Of a stretch of DNA of 64,000 nt, positions 48,653-59,974 are shown piece after piece (the first letter of the stretch is position 1; each line of letters starts with the position of its first letter). The translations under genes were made by a program, and so were the position numbers. The stretch lies in NCBI RefSeq assembly GCF_019649055.1, contig NW_026570302.1, forward strand, positions 372,001 to 436,000. Reading direction: 5' to 3'. The notes beneath the pieces were generated by a model that was not told the origin of the DNA, ran no database searches, and worked only from the letters and a program-made list of their open reading frames with translations. The DNA comes from Paramacrobiotus metropolitanus. Lineage: Eukaryota; Tardigrada; Eutardigrada; Parachela; Macrobiotidae.

Positions 48653-49903
48653 AATTTTGTTTCACATAAAATGAACCGATCAGCTATATACTGCTATTTC
48701 CAGATTAGAGCAAGCTAACTGAAGCTATGAACAGCGCCTAATCATATGTAAAACGTAAAAACATACACACAAACCAGGCTTAAAAAATAAATGAACAAGA
48801 ATTATTTTTCAAGGAATTGGCTGTAGACCACAAGAGAATCTGAGGCGAAGCCGAAGATGACTCTTGTAAAAGTATAAAGTAACTTACAGCCACTTTAAAA
48901 TAGTATGCGGTATTCAACAGTGTACATCCGAGAAGAAAAACCGCGAACGGCACCATATTGAGAAAAGTCCTGGAGGACAAGGTATTTACAGTGTGTTGCA
49001 AGCACAACGCGTTGTGATCGTGTAAACCTGACAACGGAAATGCACAAGCACGGATCTGTATCAGAAAATTTAGCAGCGGCAAGAAAATAATAAGATTTAC
49101 ACAACTGCCGAAAAACTTGGATCATATCATACAATAACATATCTAACTTGTAGCTCTCGATACAATAAAAGGTGAAACAACACTTATGTGCACTGTATTA
49201 CGTACGCACTACGCACTTGTAAATATTAAAAACTGAAGATAAGACTTGCGGTTAGTATACTTCCATTGTACTTACAGCAACGTTACTTACTGTACTTATT
49301 AAACTTACTTACTGTACTTATACTTACGGCAACGTTAGTATTTTCTTGGAGGCGATTTTTGTCAGGTAGTCAACCCTAGAAACGCCCAGTAGCTTCCATA
49401 TCTTTCGCAGTTTCGCTAGCATGAATCGAATGTGCCATCCTCGTCATGAATGACTGTAGGCCTCTTTACTTTAGGATACCCTCTTTACTTTATCGTCAAA
49501 AATCCAATTAGTACGTATATGATTGGCGGTTATTGCTTGATTACGGTTTAGGTGGTGAACGAGTTTTTTTTTAATTTTTTTTATAGCTAGATACGTTGTA
49601 CATACGTTACATATCAACCGAAATGACCGCTAACTGGTATTAATTTTATCTTTAAGCATTTTTCAAAGTTTAACGCTGTGCTGTTACAATAAATCATTAT
49701 GAATGCCCACATGCAGTGTATGCAGACAGACATCCCTAATTGTCGCGTGTTCAAAAATATAAGAATCGATTTTATTTGCTGCTTGCAGCGTGTAGGGATA
49801 ATAAAACCAGTGTAAGTATTCTATAGATTTTATAAAATAAAAAAAACACTGCGCATTTGCTTTTCATGTGGCTCGGAGCACTGTAAGTATCTGAATATTG
49901 AAA
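48653..49903. other. Intergenic, 3' of the WAP gene
   Basis: No gene supported. AT-rich; at 49265-49340 the words TTACTGTACTTA and GCAACGTTA recur. Confidence 0.35.
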
Positions 49904-51230
49904 TTACGGCTTGCCTCCAAGGCGCGCGCACCATGTTCTGCCGGTGGATATGCGGCAGCACTTGGCGTTACCCTCACAGAAAGCGTCATCGCGACACGAA
50001 TTCGAGCAACTGTCGACGTAAATATTTTCCGGTTTAGGACACTTTCCGGATCGATTAATTTCTGTAAATTTTTTGCGTATCATCCATTATTCAGGACTGC
50101 GAGATTGTGTTTATATAAGAATACCATTGCACTGGGCCTTCACGGTGCAGATGCCTTGTGCACCACACGAATCTTTGACCTTCACGCAACGGGTACCCGG
50201 ATGGCAGACTTGTCCCTATGCAAAGGGTTTATTGTTACTAAATAAAACTGGAACCACGGGGAATCCGGGAAGCCATTATTCTTACCACGCAAGGGTCTGA
50301 AAAAAGTTTGATGTCACGAATATTTAATGTAATACGAACACGAACACTTGTAATACAAGTTGTTTGATGGTTACCGTTTATTAAGTTTCAGTACTTAGTA
50401 CCGTAATCTTCGCATCTGGCCAAGGGCGGAAGTGACACTCCGCCAAAGTGATGTTCACTCCAGTAGCTGGCGTCAGACTGGCAGGCCACTCCATTTGGGC
50501 AGGTCACGTTCTGTAATATTTAAATAGCATCAGAAATGGTTCATTTACTTCCGTGTACTGCATTAACAAGTAACGTTACATATGTGCACGTTAACAATTA
50601 ATAACATTTCCGTTACAAAATAAATAAAGTTTTAGATTGTTGTGTTAATTCAGCCGAATAAATTCTTTTTAAATTACCTTGCACGCATCCGGGATAAGAA
50701 GCCTGCAGCTCTCTGCAACGGGAGAAATTAAATCGGTGTATTGTACTTACAGTTAGGTTGCAGCATGCAATACTGGAAGTGCGCAACATAAATTTATCCG
50801 TTCGTACTCTTTATCTCCGGAAATAGAAAATATCCATATATTTTTACAAACTTTGCGCGTTATACGCACCTCACTTGCATACAATTACACACTTCTTACA
50901 GTTAGTGGGTATTAAACGTCAGCACACGGGCCCGAGGAAAACTTCCAGGAAAAACAAAAGTTAAACGTTAGTTAACGGCCAAAATTGAAACACATCCGTT
51001 CAGCTACTCTAGCGGTAGTAACACGCTTAACTAACGTTTATCCTACAAGCTGTTTCACTCGGCCAGCGGGAGGACAACCCCTTCCACAATTCACTATCAC
51101 AAAAAATAATCTGCCGATTACCAATTTAAAAGAGCAAATCGATACCGAAAATATAATTATACCACTTACCAGCCTGGTGACCAAGGAATGCTAAGAAAGA
51201 AACTGCCAGAATCCACGCAAGGATGTTCAT
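49904..51230 (-). CDS. Secreted cysteine-rich protein with C-terminal WAP domain (six exons)
   Basis: Exons 51230-51170, 50712-50678, 50510-50402, 50296-50286 (11 nt), 50215-50125 and 50061-49904 join with matching phases into 154 residues. The signal peptide is MNILAWILAVSFLAFLGHQA. The middle has two cysteine modules: NVTCPNGVACQSD, and DPCVGQVCHPGTRCVK continuing to CGAQGICTVKAQC, like the small three-disulfide modules near WAP and Kunitz domains in invertebrate proteins. The end is a WAP four-disulfide core: GKCPKPENIYVDSC, SCRDDAFCEGNAKCC, and a last Cys in TWCARL. WAP proteins inhibit serine proteases or act against microbes (family knowledge). The microexon supplies DPCV; skipping it loses a Cys and shifts the frame. 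Confidence 0.88.
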
Positions 51231-52646
51231 GGTGCCGGTTTTCACCTAATCTTCGAAATTATTATAACGGAAGCCCAAAAGTAACACACTGATTTTGATA
51301 GTGTTCGCTGCTGACCTTCCAAAAAATCACTTATCAATGGGCGGGTGCCTGATTATTGCGCATACGTTTTACAAAGGTACTTCGATATCCCAAAGGTCAA
51401 GTGTTACTGGTGTTGCAAATTGCCGCTGGTGAAACAATTCAATCGAATAAATGTAGTAATCGGTCGATTAGAAATTCTGTGCCAACAGCTCCGTATAGAC
51501 GACATGATAGAGCAGAAGACTTTTTACCTGGACCGGATGTTTGACAAAAGCGTACGAGTAGTATAAAATGAGGTTCCGTGTTAAAGTCGTAATAATGTTT
51601 TGTTTGAATTCCGTTATCTGCGTGTGCGCATAATAAACAAAACCGGTATTTGTGCTGTATTCATACGCTATTGTGTAGTGCATGCTGTGCATCTTATTCC
51701 CATTATATTTATATGTACTATGAGCAACGTAAAACGTAACGTAAAACGTAACATACTATGAACAACTTAAAACGTAACAACGTAAAACGTTGTTTACGTT
51801 GTTGTTACGTACGTTTTACGTTTACAACATTGTTATATGTACTAAGAAAAGCCAAATAACGTAAAATAGTCGACTGTGATATGTTTAGCGGAGATAACTG
51901 GTATAACCTGCAGAACTCAGTAAACTTATTCATGCCACTTCCATAGGTTTTTCTAGAAAAAAGCGCAATAATATTATGATGAAATCGTAATTTAATAACT
52001 GTTCTGTCAAGAAAATCTAGCGACGAAGCGCATGATAATTGAGCAGATCGATTAGTACATTTTCCGGTACATTTAGCGGTAATAAGTCCGCGTTTGGTGC
52101 TAGGCTGGCAAAGCGCTTCATCTGAAACCGTGATAAAGAGTCAGCAATGCTGTTGTTAATACCAGTTAATGTTACCGCTTCCGAACTCCACTGGGGGCGC
52201 TGGAGCCCCGGCAGCTGGGAGGCTGGTGCTCTCGGTGATCGGCTGTGTGCGGTGACCGTGGGTCAGCGAAAAGCCGGCCGACCGGAGTCGGCGGAAGAGA
52301 GCGACCAGTGCCCTGCGCAACCGAAGGCCCCTTTATTGAGCAAGTGCGAAATAACAGCAGAAGAAGACAGTAGGGTGTGGCGGGTGGTAAAAGAACAGTG
52401 ATCACTCGCGCGCACACGACTCGAAGGAGCAGAGACAAACAGCAATGTAGAAATGCAAAACCAGTGCGAGCGCACGAACAGTGCCAAGCGCAAACAGCAT
52501 ACCCGTGCAAGACGGCGGCCGCTTTGATCTAAGCGCCACGGCGACGCGCAGCGCCACCAACAGACTCACGTAACTTGCTACACGTGGGGAAAGGAGAAAG
52601 AGCGGGGGCGCATGTCCTCCAGCTAACATTAACATCAATTAACTCG
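51231..52646. other. Intergenic, with AACGTAAAACGT repeats and a GC-rich patch
   Basis: At 51725-51830 AACGTAAAACGT and complements recur, partly palindromic. At 52180-52640 the sequence turns GC-rich; open frames there have no recognisable domain. It adjoins the DIRS-like remnant and may be another part of it. Confidence 0.4.
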
Positions 52647-53047
52647 TTAATTGTCATATATATGCTTAATAGTAATAAAAAAATTAAGTTGAGCTGCGAT
52701 GGCCACCATCCGACGCATTATTTCGAGGACAATTCGGCTACGGGATTTGTAGTTTTCCCAAGCTTGAGAAGCACCCAGGTTATCGCAGTGAAAAATTACT
52801 TTGCGCCTGCTCAACTTTAAACCCCATAGTGTTAATAAAAGCAACAAGTATGGGAATCATCTCAAGGCACTCTATAGATAATTGTGCATCCCATATATAA
52901 GCTGGCCAGCGATACTGAAACCATGAACCATTAAAACAGCCGGCACAGCCGATGGTAGCTGATGCATCGGTGTATAGCTGGATCGTATCACAACGAGTCC
53001 AATCTGGTTCCAAAAATTTAGCCGTACCATTCCACTTTGAATAGTGT
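52647..53047 (-). pseudogene. RNase H fragment of a DIRS-like retrotransposon
   Basis: Two overlapping minus frames read as one RNase H: IQLYTDASATIGCAGCFNGS and SIECLEMIPILVAF, then, after a one-base frameshift near 52.82 kb, VIFHCDNLGASQAWENYKS and AAQLNFFITIKHI. The Asp, Glu and Asp catalytic positions are visible. The layout matches the RNase H that follows the reverse transcriptase in DIRS/Ngaro elements. No reverse transcriptase or recombinase is attached here. Confidence 0.85.
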
Positions 53048-53889
53048 AAATAGTTTAAAAAGGACGTATTTACACTATGTTATTACGTATTTACATTATA
53101 TATAATATGTACTATGAACAACAGAAATACGTTACATATAAAATTGTTGAAAGGTATGTACGTATTATAATGCAATGGCAGTTATGCAATCTGATTTACG
53201 GTACTCGATCACATTTCTAGGGTGTAAAGTCAAGAATTCATCTTTTAAAAATACTCGTAGTATACAATATTATTGATTTTGTAATTTGCATACTCGTAGT
53301 CGTGTCTTGTTGTGAACACATACATTTCCTCACAGTAAATGCATCTACAGTGCTTCACTTGGCCACTCATTAATAAGGCACCTTAGTGAAATGACTCTAA
53401 ATTAGATGTTGAACAGTACAGATACAAATCTTTTGGCTACAGAATTTCATAAAGCAGTAGAAAAAAGCGTTGGGGAGTGCGCGACAGCGATAGTTCGCGC
53501 AGATGGACGCGAAGTTGGCTCTATATATGTACCGGGGCACACCCCTTAACAAAAACTGACCGATATTTCACTTTTCTACAACTTTGCTGCCGGAAGTTTT
53601 GCCGAAATTATTTCATTGACCGACATGTTGCGTATCTGTTTGGTTTCTAGGTTTGTTTTTTGGCGTTCGGTGCGTTTTTTCTTGGATTTCTTATGTTTCT
53701 CACTGAGAATTTCTCCGTGTCTTCTACGTTTAACTGAGCTTCTTTGAGTGCTTAAGTTTCCGATGCATACTTGTGTGCCTGGTATCAGTGGTATGGTTTC
53801 TCTGTTATTTTTGCGTACGTGTTTCTTTTGTCTTCCCAGTCACCTATCATAATGGTCCAATTAAGTGTCACTGCGAATGGTACGGGCAA
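53048..53889. other. Intergenic, AT-rich
   Basis: No gene supported. TACGTATTTACA-like words at 53060-53170 echo the repeat at 51.7-51.8 kb, including ATGTACTATGAACAAC. Confidence 0.35.
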
Positions 53890-54298
53890 TCAAATTACCG
53901 AATGACGAAAAACAAAAAGAAAAGTAAGGTTTTAATGACTCCATTGTTCAAAATCGTCGCAACAGCCATGTGGCACGTCCCTTGAATGCTAATAAAATTA
54001 AAGCAAGAGCTTCCTAGTTTTTCTTCCTCTTGCACGGTAGCCGATCTTGTGGTGGCCGAAGGGTTCTTAATAGGAATTTTCCTGAGCATGATCGCATACG
54101 GTAAGTACTCAGCCTTATGCGTCGCATAGCAACCTGACCTTTGAGACGATATTATCATACTGAACAGCGTGTTTATTTTTAATCGGCGTAGTACATAATT
54201 CAGCAACCGGAAGTTATGCGCACAACAATTTTTTGGCCGATGAATATAGATACAGTATACAGATCACTCGACTTAAGATACATGTATAACACTCGTAT

Positions 54299-54631
54299 GA
54301 TGGTGGATCTACGGAGAATCCACGGACAGAGACAAAAACGGAATCTATCCTGCTGAGTGAGCAGTGTTGTATACTACGAGCTATGCGGAAATGCAAGACA
54401 CCCGACAATCAACTGCACACTTTTATATCCCATTCACATGACACTACAGATGCTCCCGCAGCAGAATGCTGCGGGGCCAAAAGTACAGCAAGTTACTCAG
54501 ACGACGATGGCTAGCAACTGAAGAATCTACCAGATTGAAGATCTGGTAGATGAAGAAAGTTTACATCACAATACAGCAAAACAACTTAGCACCCGCACCA
54601 GTGCGGGTGTGCGGGGAGGCCACTCCTCCTC
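54299..54631. mobile_element. 333-bp hairpin-rich insertion with 10-bp target duplication
   Basis: Copy A of the duplication reads straight through here; copy B has 333 extra bases bounded by ACACTCGTAT on both sides (54289-54298, 54632-54641). Inside are three perfect stems: CCCGCAGCA/TGCTGCGGG (54455-54475), ATCTACCAGAT/ATCTGGTAGAT (54525-54551) and CACCCGCAC/GTGCGGGTG (54590-54609). The ends show no clear inverted repeat. A 10-bp duplication would suit Mutator-like elements, but the superfamily is open. Confidence 0.75.
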
Positions 54632-55355
54632 ACACTCGTATCGAAAAAGTGAGTTGGGTTATATGAAAGCAAATATTGCGTTAAACGAACACGGATGCTA
54701 CCCGCACCGTGTACCACGCCGGATGGCGATTAACGCGAGGCATCATTCCAGTGTTCCCACACCAGAAAACAACCATGACAGTGCTGAATGTTGAGCAAGT
54801 TTTACAGTACGGTTCTTGATGCATGATTCGGCTTGCAGAAACGAGCATATTGACTAACGTAACCGATGTTGCTGTAACGGCAATGTTGCCGCCACGAAAG
54901 TTTAAAACGGTAATATTATCAATGACCTTCTTTGCGAAACAGTGTTTCTATCAATGAACAGCTTCCGATAAAAAGTTCGAAGATATTGTACTTAACAACA
55001 ACAGAATGCGCTCGTCAACACGGGCATTTAACATATTCAGCATGTAATTAAAGGCCACACATCAAAGTGACCTGAGTGCTAACGGTTATTTTCATTCATG
55101 ATTCAGCAGTGAGTCTTATGGTAAGTTTATCAATGTGATATGAGAACAGCGTGGAAAAGCGCGGAAAAAAGTACGATTCACCTAAAGAACTGTTAAGCCG
55201 GTTGCATCGTGCTCTCTGGAAAATCAGTTACACTTAAACAAAAACAATAGCGCCAGCTAGTAATAACCGGTTACGCAAGCGGCATGTAATGGAAGTTCCC
55301 GTTTCTCAAAAGTGCGGATACTTATTTGTGAGCCGGGCAGAAGGTCTAGGCGCGG

Positions 55356-55364
55356 TATATAGAA
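55356..55364 (+). promoter_or_regulatory. TATA box of peptide gene B
   Basis: TATATAGAA lies 108 bp before the start codon, at the place matching TATATAAAA of copy A. One base departs from that copy. Confidence 0.5.
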
Positions 55365-55471
55365 CTAAGGACCTCGCTTAACGATCATTGCTGTTTACGA
55401 CTACCTTCGATTACTGTATTAGGATAACTGTGGACTCAGTAGTCTCCACGGCTTACGTTCTTGCTTCCACC

Positions 55472-55789
55472 ATGAACAGTTTTCTTCGCTGGTTTTTACT
55501 CTTCGTGGTCGTCCTGTGTTCTCTAGTAAGTTGCAGTAATACAAGAACCATTGGTTTCTGTAAACCATTTCACCAGTTCAAGTGGATATACTTTAGTGTT
55601 CATTCGACAATTATTTTTACGCACGAAATTTTGTTTTTCCTACACTGAGTTTTAGTTCCCATCTATTTGCAGGTCGCTTCCACGCAAGCCGGGTCTGCAA
55701 AGAATGTCGGCGATAAATGCGACAGCAAGACTCAGTGCACCTACCCCAATTTCTGCGTTAAGGGCAAGTGCGAGTGCTGTACGTGGTAA
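55472..55789 (+). CDS. Six-cysteine secreted peptide B (two exons, 56 aa)
   Basis: Exons 55472-55525 and 55673-55789 join in phase 0, with the same lengths (54 and 117 bp) as copy A. The signal peptide is MNSFLRWFLLFVVVLCSL and the mature part keeps all six cysteines (KCDSKTQC, YPNFC, KCECCTW). About eight residues differ between the paralogues, among them Trp to Ser in the pro-region, Asp to Val and Gln to Glu between cysteines, and Asn to Thr at the end. Intact frames, introns and promoters in both copies imply that both are used (inference). The family is unrecognised; a knottin-like or defence role is a guess from size, export and cysteine content. Confidence 0.85.
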
Positions 55790-56042
55790 TGCAGCAGATG
55801 TGATTGGATACTCCGCCACGTGTTAATTTTTGCGATAACGCGAAGGATGGAATTAGTCGTCTCTCGTTTAGTTTTGAAGCTGTCACGTCTTGTTTTGTCG
55901 CTGTGGTTATGACAAACTGAAGAAACGAAACTTACGTTTGTATTTTTTGCTAGCATCAAAAGGATGGACGCAAATAGTTTCCCAGTTATTAATGTTTGTA
56001 CGATACGTTAACTGTACGTTTTTTTGTATCTTGTGTATCCTG

Positions 56043-56395
56043 GTGACGGAATATAGCAGTACAGTACGTAAAGTGACGGCTTTACTCGTACATTCTACTT
56101 TCTGGACGTTTCTCTTTTGTTTTCGGATTTACTTTTGGTTGTTTCTACACGGATGCGCCGTGTCTATATAAGTCCGTGAGTGGCAGTACTTTGGATCATC
56201 AGTTCTCTCATTACGAGTTTTGGCAGTTTCGGAGTTATGAATTAAAATATCGTCGGAGATGCAGTTCTCGCTTCGCTTAGATTCGTAGACTTAGCTATGC
56301 CACATTGCGATTATTAGCTCATTCTCTGTCGTTGAGTAGGTCGGTAGGATAGATTATTACGGTAATTATTCCTATCGTACTGATCTCTCCGTCAC
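56043..56395. mobile_element. 353-bp inverted-repeat insertion in duplication copy B
   Basis: Copy A lacks this stretch. Its ends are GTGACGGA (56043) and TCCGTCAC (ending 56395), with CAGTAC conserved inverted about 10 bp further in. The target duplication is short, at most CTGG if the outermost bases are shared. No protein. Non-autonomous DNA transposon by structure. Confidence 0.6.
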
Positions 56396-56796
56396 TGGTT
56401 CGAGAAATGTGGAAAATGTGAAATTAACGAATAAACATGCAGTTCGGAATCTCAGATCAGAGAATGCTTCGGAACTCTTGCCGTGATTCAAAACAATGCA
56501 CTGTAGTGTATTCTTTTTGAAGAACCTAACGTACAGCAAGGACGCAGCCGCTGAGTTGGCTTTAGCGTACCTTTTTTTCCAGAACGAGTTCTTGATTGGT
56601 TTCACGCGCTTGTCACGAAGTACAAAGTGTTGCTGTGTTTAGTAAGTCTCCGCAGCGTTCACTTTAATATTCCATAATGCGTTACTTATGGGTATTAGAC
56701 ACTCTTATTACGTCTCATATTTGCAAAACATTTATAACGACAGGAAGCTGCTTGCTGGCATGCGACATCGTAACGGAAGCGAACATTAAAAATAAA

Positions 56797-58946
56797 TCAC
56801 TTCTTCTTTGAACAAATCTCCTTGAGCGCCTTCTCACCGTCGGGCGACAATCGGAACTGCGTCTGTCGTCGTCGTACGTCCATTAATCCACGGAACGTCC
56901 TAGCAAACCTACCCTCGATTTCCTTGATGACTTTAGCATCCTTCTTCTGCTGTCCCTTGGATTTGGCCGGTAACACTTGAGCGGCGGACGAGTCCGCCGT
57001 GTGGCCGATGACCAGATATTTGCCCTCCAGCGCCTTATTCTGCAGCACGTCCACCACGGCTTCCGGTTTCATAACGAATAACCCATTGGAAGTGGTCTCG
57101 TCCAGATTGGCAGTCTAAGATGTAAGCATTAATAAAATGAAATTTCAAAAATGTATTATAGCGAAAATACACAGTACTGCAAGCTTAACCTTTAGAAAAA
57201 GTTTGCTGACGTTTGGAACATTTGGAATATTATTATAATAATATATTATCGTTTAAAAAAGTAAGCTGCTTGAAATAATAGTTAACCATATTTCGCGTTA
57301 ACGAAGAGCAAATACCTAATGTCGAAAAATACAGAGTTCTAGAAAGGTCGTACAAATTATTTTCCAACAAAAAATATGACTGTGTTTCGCAGTAGTTTTT
57401 GCTTTTTACCTGCTTTCCGGTTACGGGATCGCACACTACTCGTTGGATATCCTGCTCTGTCAGTCGCTTAGCCCTAAGAAACCATAGCAAACGGAAGGAA
57501 AATTCAGTGCCAGGCTTATTAATCTGGTATTGATTGGGTGGTATAAGTATCCAAGCATGCCTTACTCTTGTGGATCCAGGAGCTGATTGCGAATCTCCTG
57601 CAAGCGACGGGCACATTTGCCGGCATTACCGCTGGTGTCGGCTACGACAATATTCAAATCGTTTTTCACCACGTGATCACCAGCCTGAAAGGTAGCATGT
57701 TGTAAGTTTGTAACTACTGTTTTGCATACTACCATAATGATTTACGAGTGCTTAATGGCGAAGTTTTTTAGCATCTTCGACTTTTTTCGACATCGATTTA
57801 ATTTTTCGACATCGATGCAGCATTTTCGACATCGATTTCAGTTTGCCAACTTGCGGCGAATTTCAATGACGAATTAAACAGAACAGCTCCGTAATGTTTT
57901 CCACGGTAACTACAAAATATTTATTCGGGGATGTTGGTAAGAGAAGGAACTCGGTACATGTAACCAATTTGGGCACTAGCACACGACAATTTACTTTCCC
58001 GCACTCATGAATAAGTTTTTGCGCTGTTTTAAGCTTTCTGAACCAAATGATTCCGGTTCTTGGGGGGAAAAACAACTTGTAAGCGCAACATCCGGTTGCC
58101 GAAATAAAGTTACTTGTAAACTTGCTGTAGTTCCCAAAAAGATTAAACGCAAAGTGGTGCCCCGAAATTTTTATTATAATTATATAAACCGATCTTTTTC
58201 ATAACTTTTTACATAGGGGCACATAGGTTTGTAAATAATCGTTCTACAGACGTACATCGAGCTAGATCTCCGTTTAGGTCACTCCTTTTAACACAATGTC
58301 AGAAAACTTACCCAATCTGCGCATAATCGCAATACTGAAGCGCTGAAGCACAGTATTACAATTATTTTTGCGACCAAATGCGATCGCATAAATTAATTAC
58401 ATGCACTTATGCTAGGGACATCCTTACATGGACATCCTATGAGAATGCAGAATAATTTGTGCAGCATACATTCGACGCAATGTCCAGCATCTCCACCATC
58501 TCCTTTCGGACATTACAACTGCAGTTATTATGAAACAATAAAGGAGCAACATCATCCACGATTCATACCTGTACCGTGGAATCGCAGAGAAATGGCTGTG
58601 CTACACCCATCCATACCCCGTACACCTCCTCCGGGGTGGCTCCCATCGCTGCGGCATACTTGGTCACCTTGTCGCCGAAGTCCGTGCCCACCAACTGACC
58701 GACATTCATCGTGTTTTGAGCCATTGAGTGGACCAACGCTGCCAGAGCCTCGAATCTAGATAACATCAGTACGATTACTCGAATATGCGTGCAAAGCAAA
58801 GGACTTCGGCAAATGAAAATGCAACCGTTACCGCTAGCAAAATTTTGCCTGAATTTGCTAATAATAATAATTTTGCAGGCTCCCACCTTGCGTTTCGCCT
58901 GACAGTTGTAAGGTACACTCTCGGCGTTGAAATAAAAGTATCGAAG
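56797..58946 (-). CDS. Unknown multi-exon protein (5' end not found)
   Basis: Exons, in order on the minus strand: possibly 58946-58887 (VYLTTVRRNA), then 58755-58569, 57684-57566, 57473-57410 and 57114-56797, with compatible phases. Readable blocks are KYAAAMGATPEEVYGVWMGV, VVADTSGNAGKCARRLQ, NQLLDPQE, VCDPVTGKQ, ETTSNGLFVMKPEAVVDVLQ and a Lys/Arg-rich C-terminal part ending EICSKKK. I recognise no domain. No signal peptide or membrane segment is seen in these exons. The first exon or exons remain unidentified. A paralogue with the same intron phases, but frameshifted, lies 28 kb to the left on the same strand. Conservation across the two copies argues that this is a real protein family. Confidence 0.7.
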
Positions 58947-59337
58947 CTAGAAAGGATCAAAAATTAAAAAAAAAACTATCGAGGCTAGCAAGCAGTTAGG
59001 TGATAAAAATTCAAAGCAAGTTAGTACTCAGTACTTTATATACGTACATACAGTGCCAGGTGGAATCCAAGAATTGTTTTAATAAGTAAAGCAGTCTTTG
59101 CACACGGCGGTGGGGCGGAAGTAAGTATGTATGAGTACAACGTTACACCGGTGTCAGCACTACAGAGTATGGTACAGCTACAGTACAGTATATAGAACAC
59201 TCCATAGCACCCACTGTGGCGCCATCTTTAGAGTTTTATAGGTACTGTGATGTACACTCCGAGTCCGCGCAAAGTGGAAACACAGTACGAATGCTTTAGT
59301 AAGTTTATATACAATAATACAAGTGAATCCTTTATAG
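58947..59337. other. Intergenic upstream of the unknown gene
   Basis: No gene supported; likely holds the missing 5' exon or promoter of the gene to the left. Confidence 0.3.
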
Positions 59338-59974
59338 TTTTAACGGCGCCATGACATTTGGGCCACCTGACACTTGGGCCACCGGACATTTGGGCCACCT
59401 GACACTTGGGCCACCGTACATTTGGGCCACCAATACTTTCAAAACAGGAACACGTAATAAAATATTTCCGATACGAATGATAGCTTTTTTATTTTTACTG
59501 CAAGTAAAAAATTAAATATTGGCTTAATAATAAAAGTTCTGCAACTTGCAGCATTAAAAACGTACGAGTAAGTACACAAGATTCGAAAACGAGCGTGCAT
59601 TAATATTATGGAGTGTTTGTAGGCATACTGTATAGCGGATACACAGGGCTGCATGGGTTCGATCATTGTACTCTGTAGCAGCATAAGTAAATCGAACTCA
59701 TGCACTGACGATGTTAGCAGTTGCCGTTGAATTTACTCCGCATCCTTTTACTTATCAAACATCTTCCGGATCAGATTTCTATTTGATCAATATTTCAATT
59801 AATACATGGCGCTAAAAACCTAAGAAACCTAAGAAAACTGAGAAACATAAAAACTACAGGGAAAGAAAAGAGTTACAAGAGACCGTAATGTGCGTTGGCC
59901 CAAGTGTCAGGAGGCCAAAATGTCAGGTGGCCCAAATGTCAGGTGGCCCAAGTGGCAGGACACCGTTTTAACGG
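59338..59974. mobile_element. Foldback-like element X (16-bp CTGACAYTTGGGCCAC subrepeats)
   Basis: The left arm (about 59350-59431) is five tandem 16-bp units CTGACAYTTGGGCCAC; the right arm (about 59894-59958) is four such units in opposite orientation. TTTTAACGG or a close form lies at both outer edges. The AT-rich centre has no protein. Arms made of short tandem subrepeats are the hallmark of foldback elements. Confidence 0.7.

Larger units (their letters stand above)
53890..56560. repeat. Segmental duplication, copy B
   Basis: Collinear with 42010-44190 on the same strand. It carries two insertions that copy A lacks (54299-54631 and 56043-56395) and lacks copy A's tRNA-like insertion. 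Coding exons are more alike than the flanks. Confidence 0.9.

Noticed and set aside
54451-54609. Helitron 3' end, suggested by GC-rich hairpins
   Set aside because: No CTRR-T terminus follows a hairpin, and the 10-bp target duplication is not a Helitron trait.
58409-58759. Plus-strand proline-rich frame of 116 codons
   Set aside because: It lies mostly opposite the well-supported exon 58755-58569 of the unknown gene on the minus strand, so it is a shadow.
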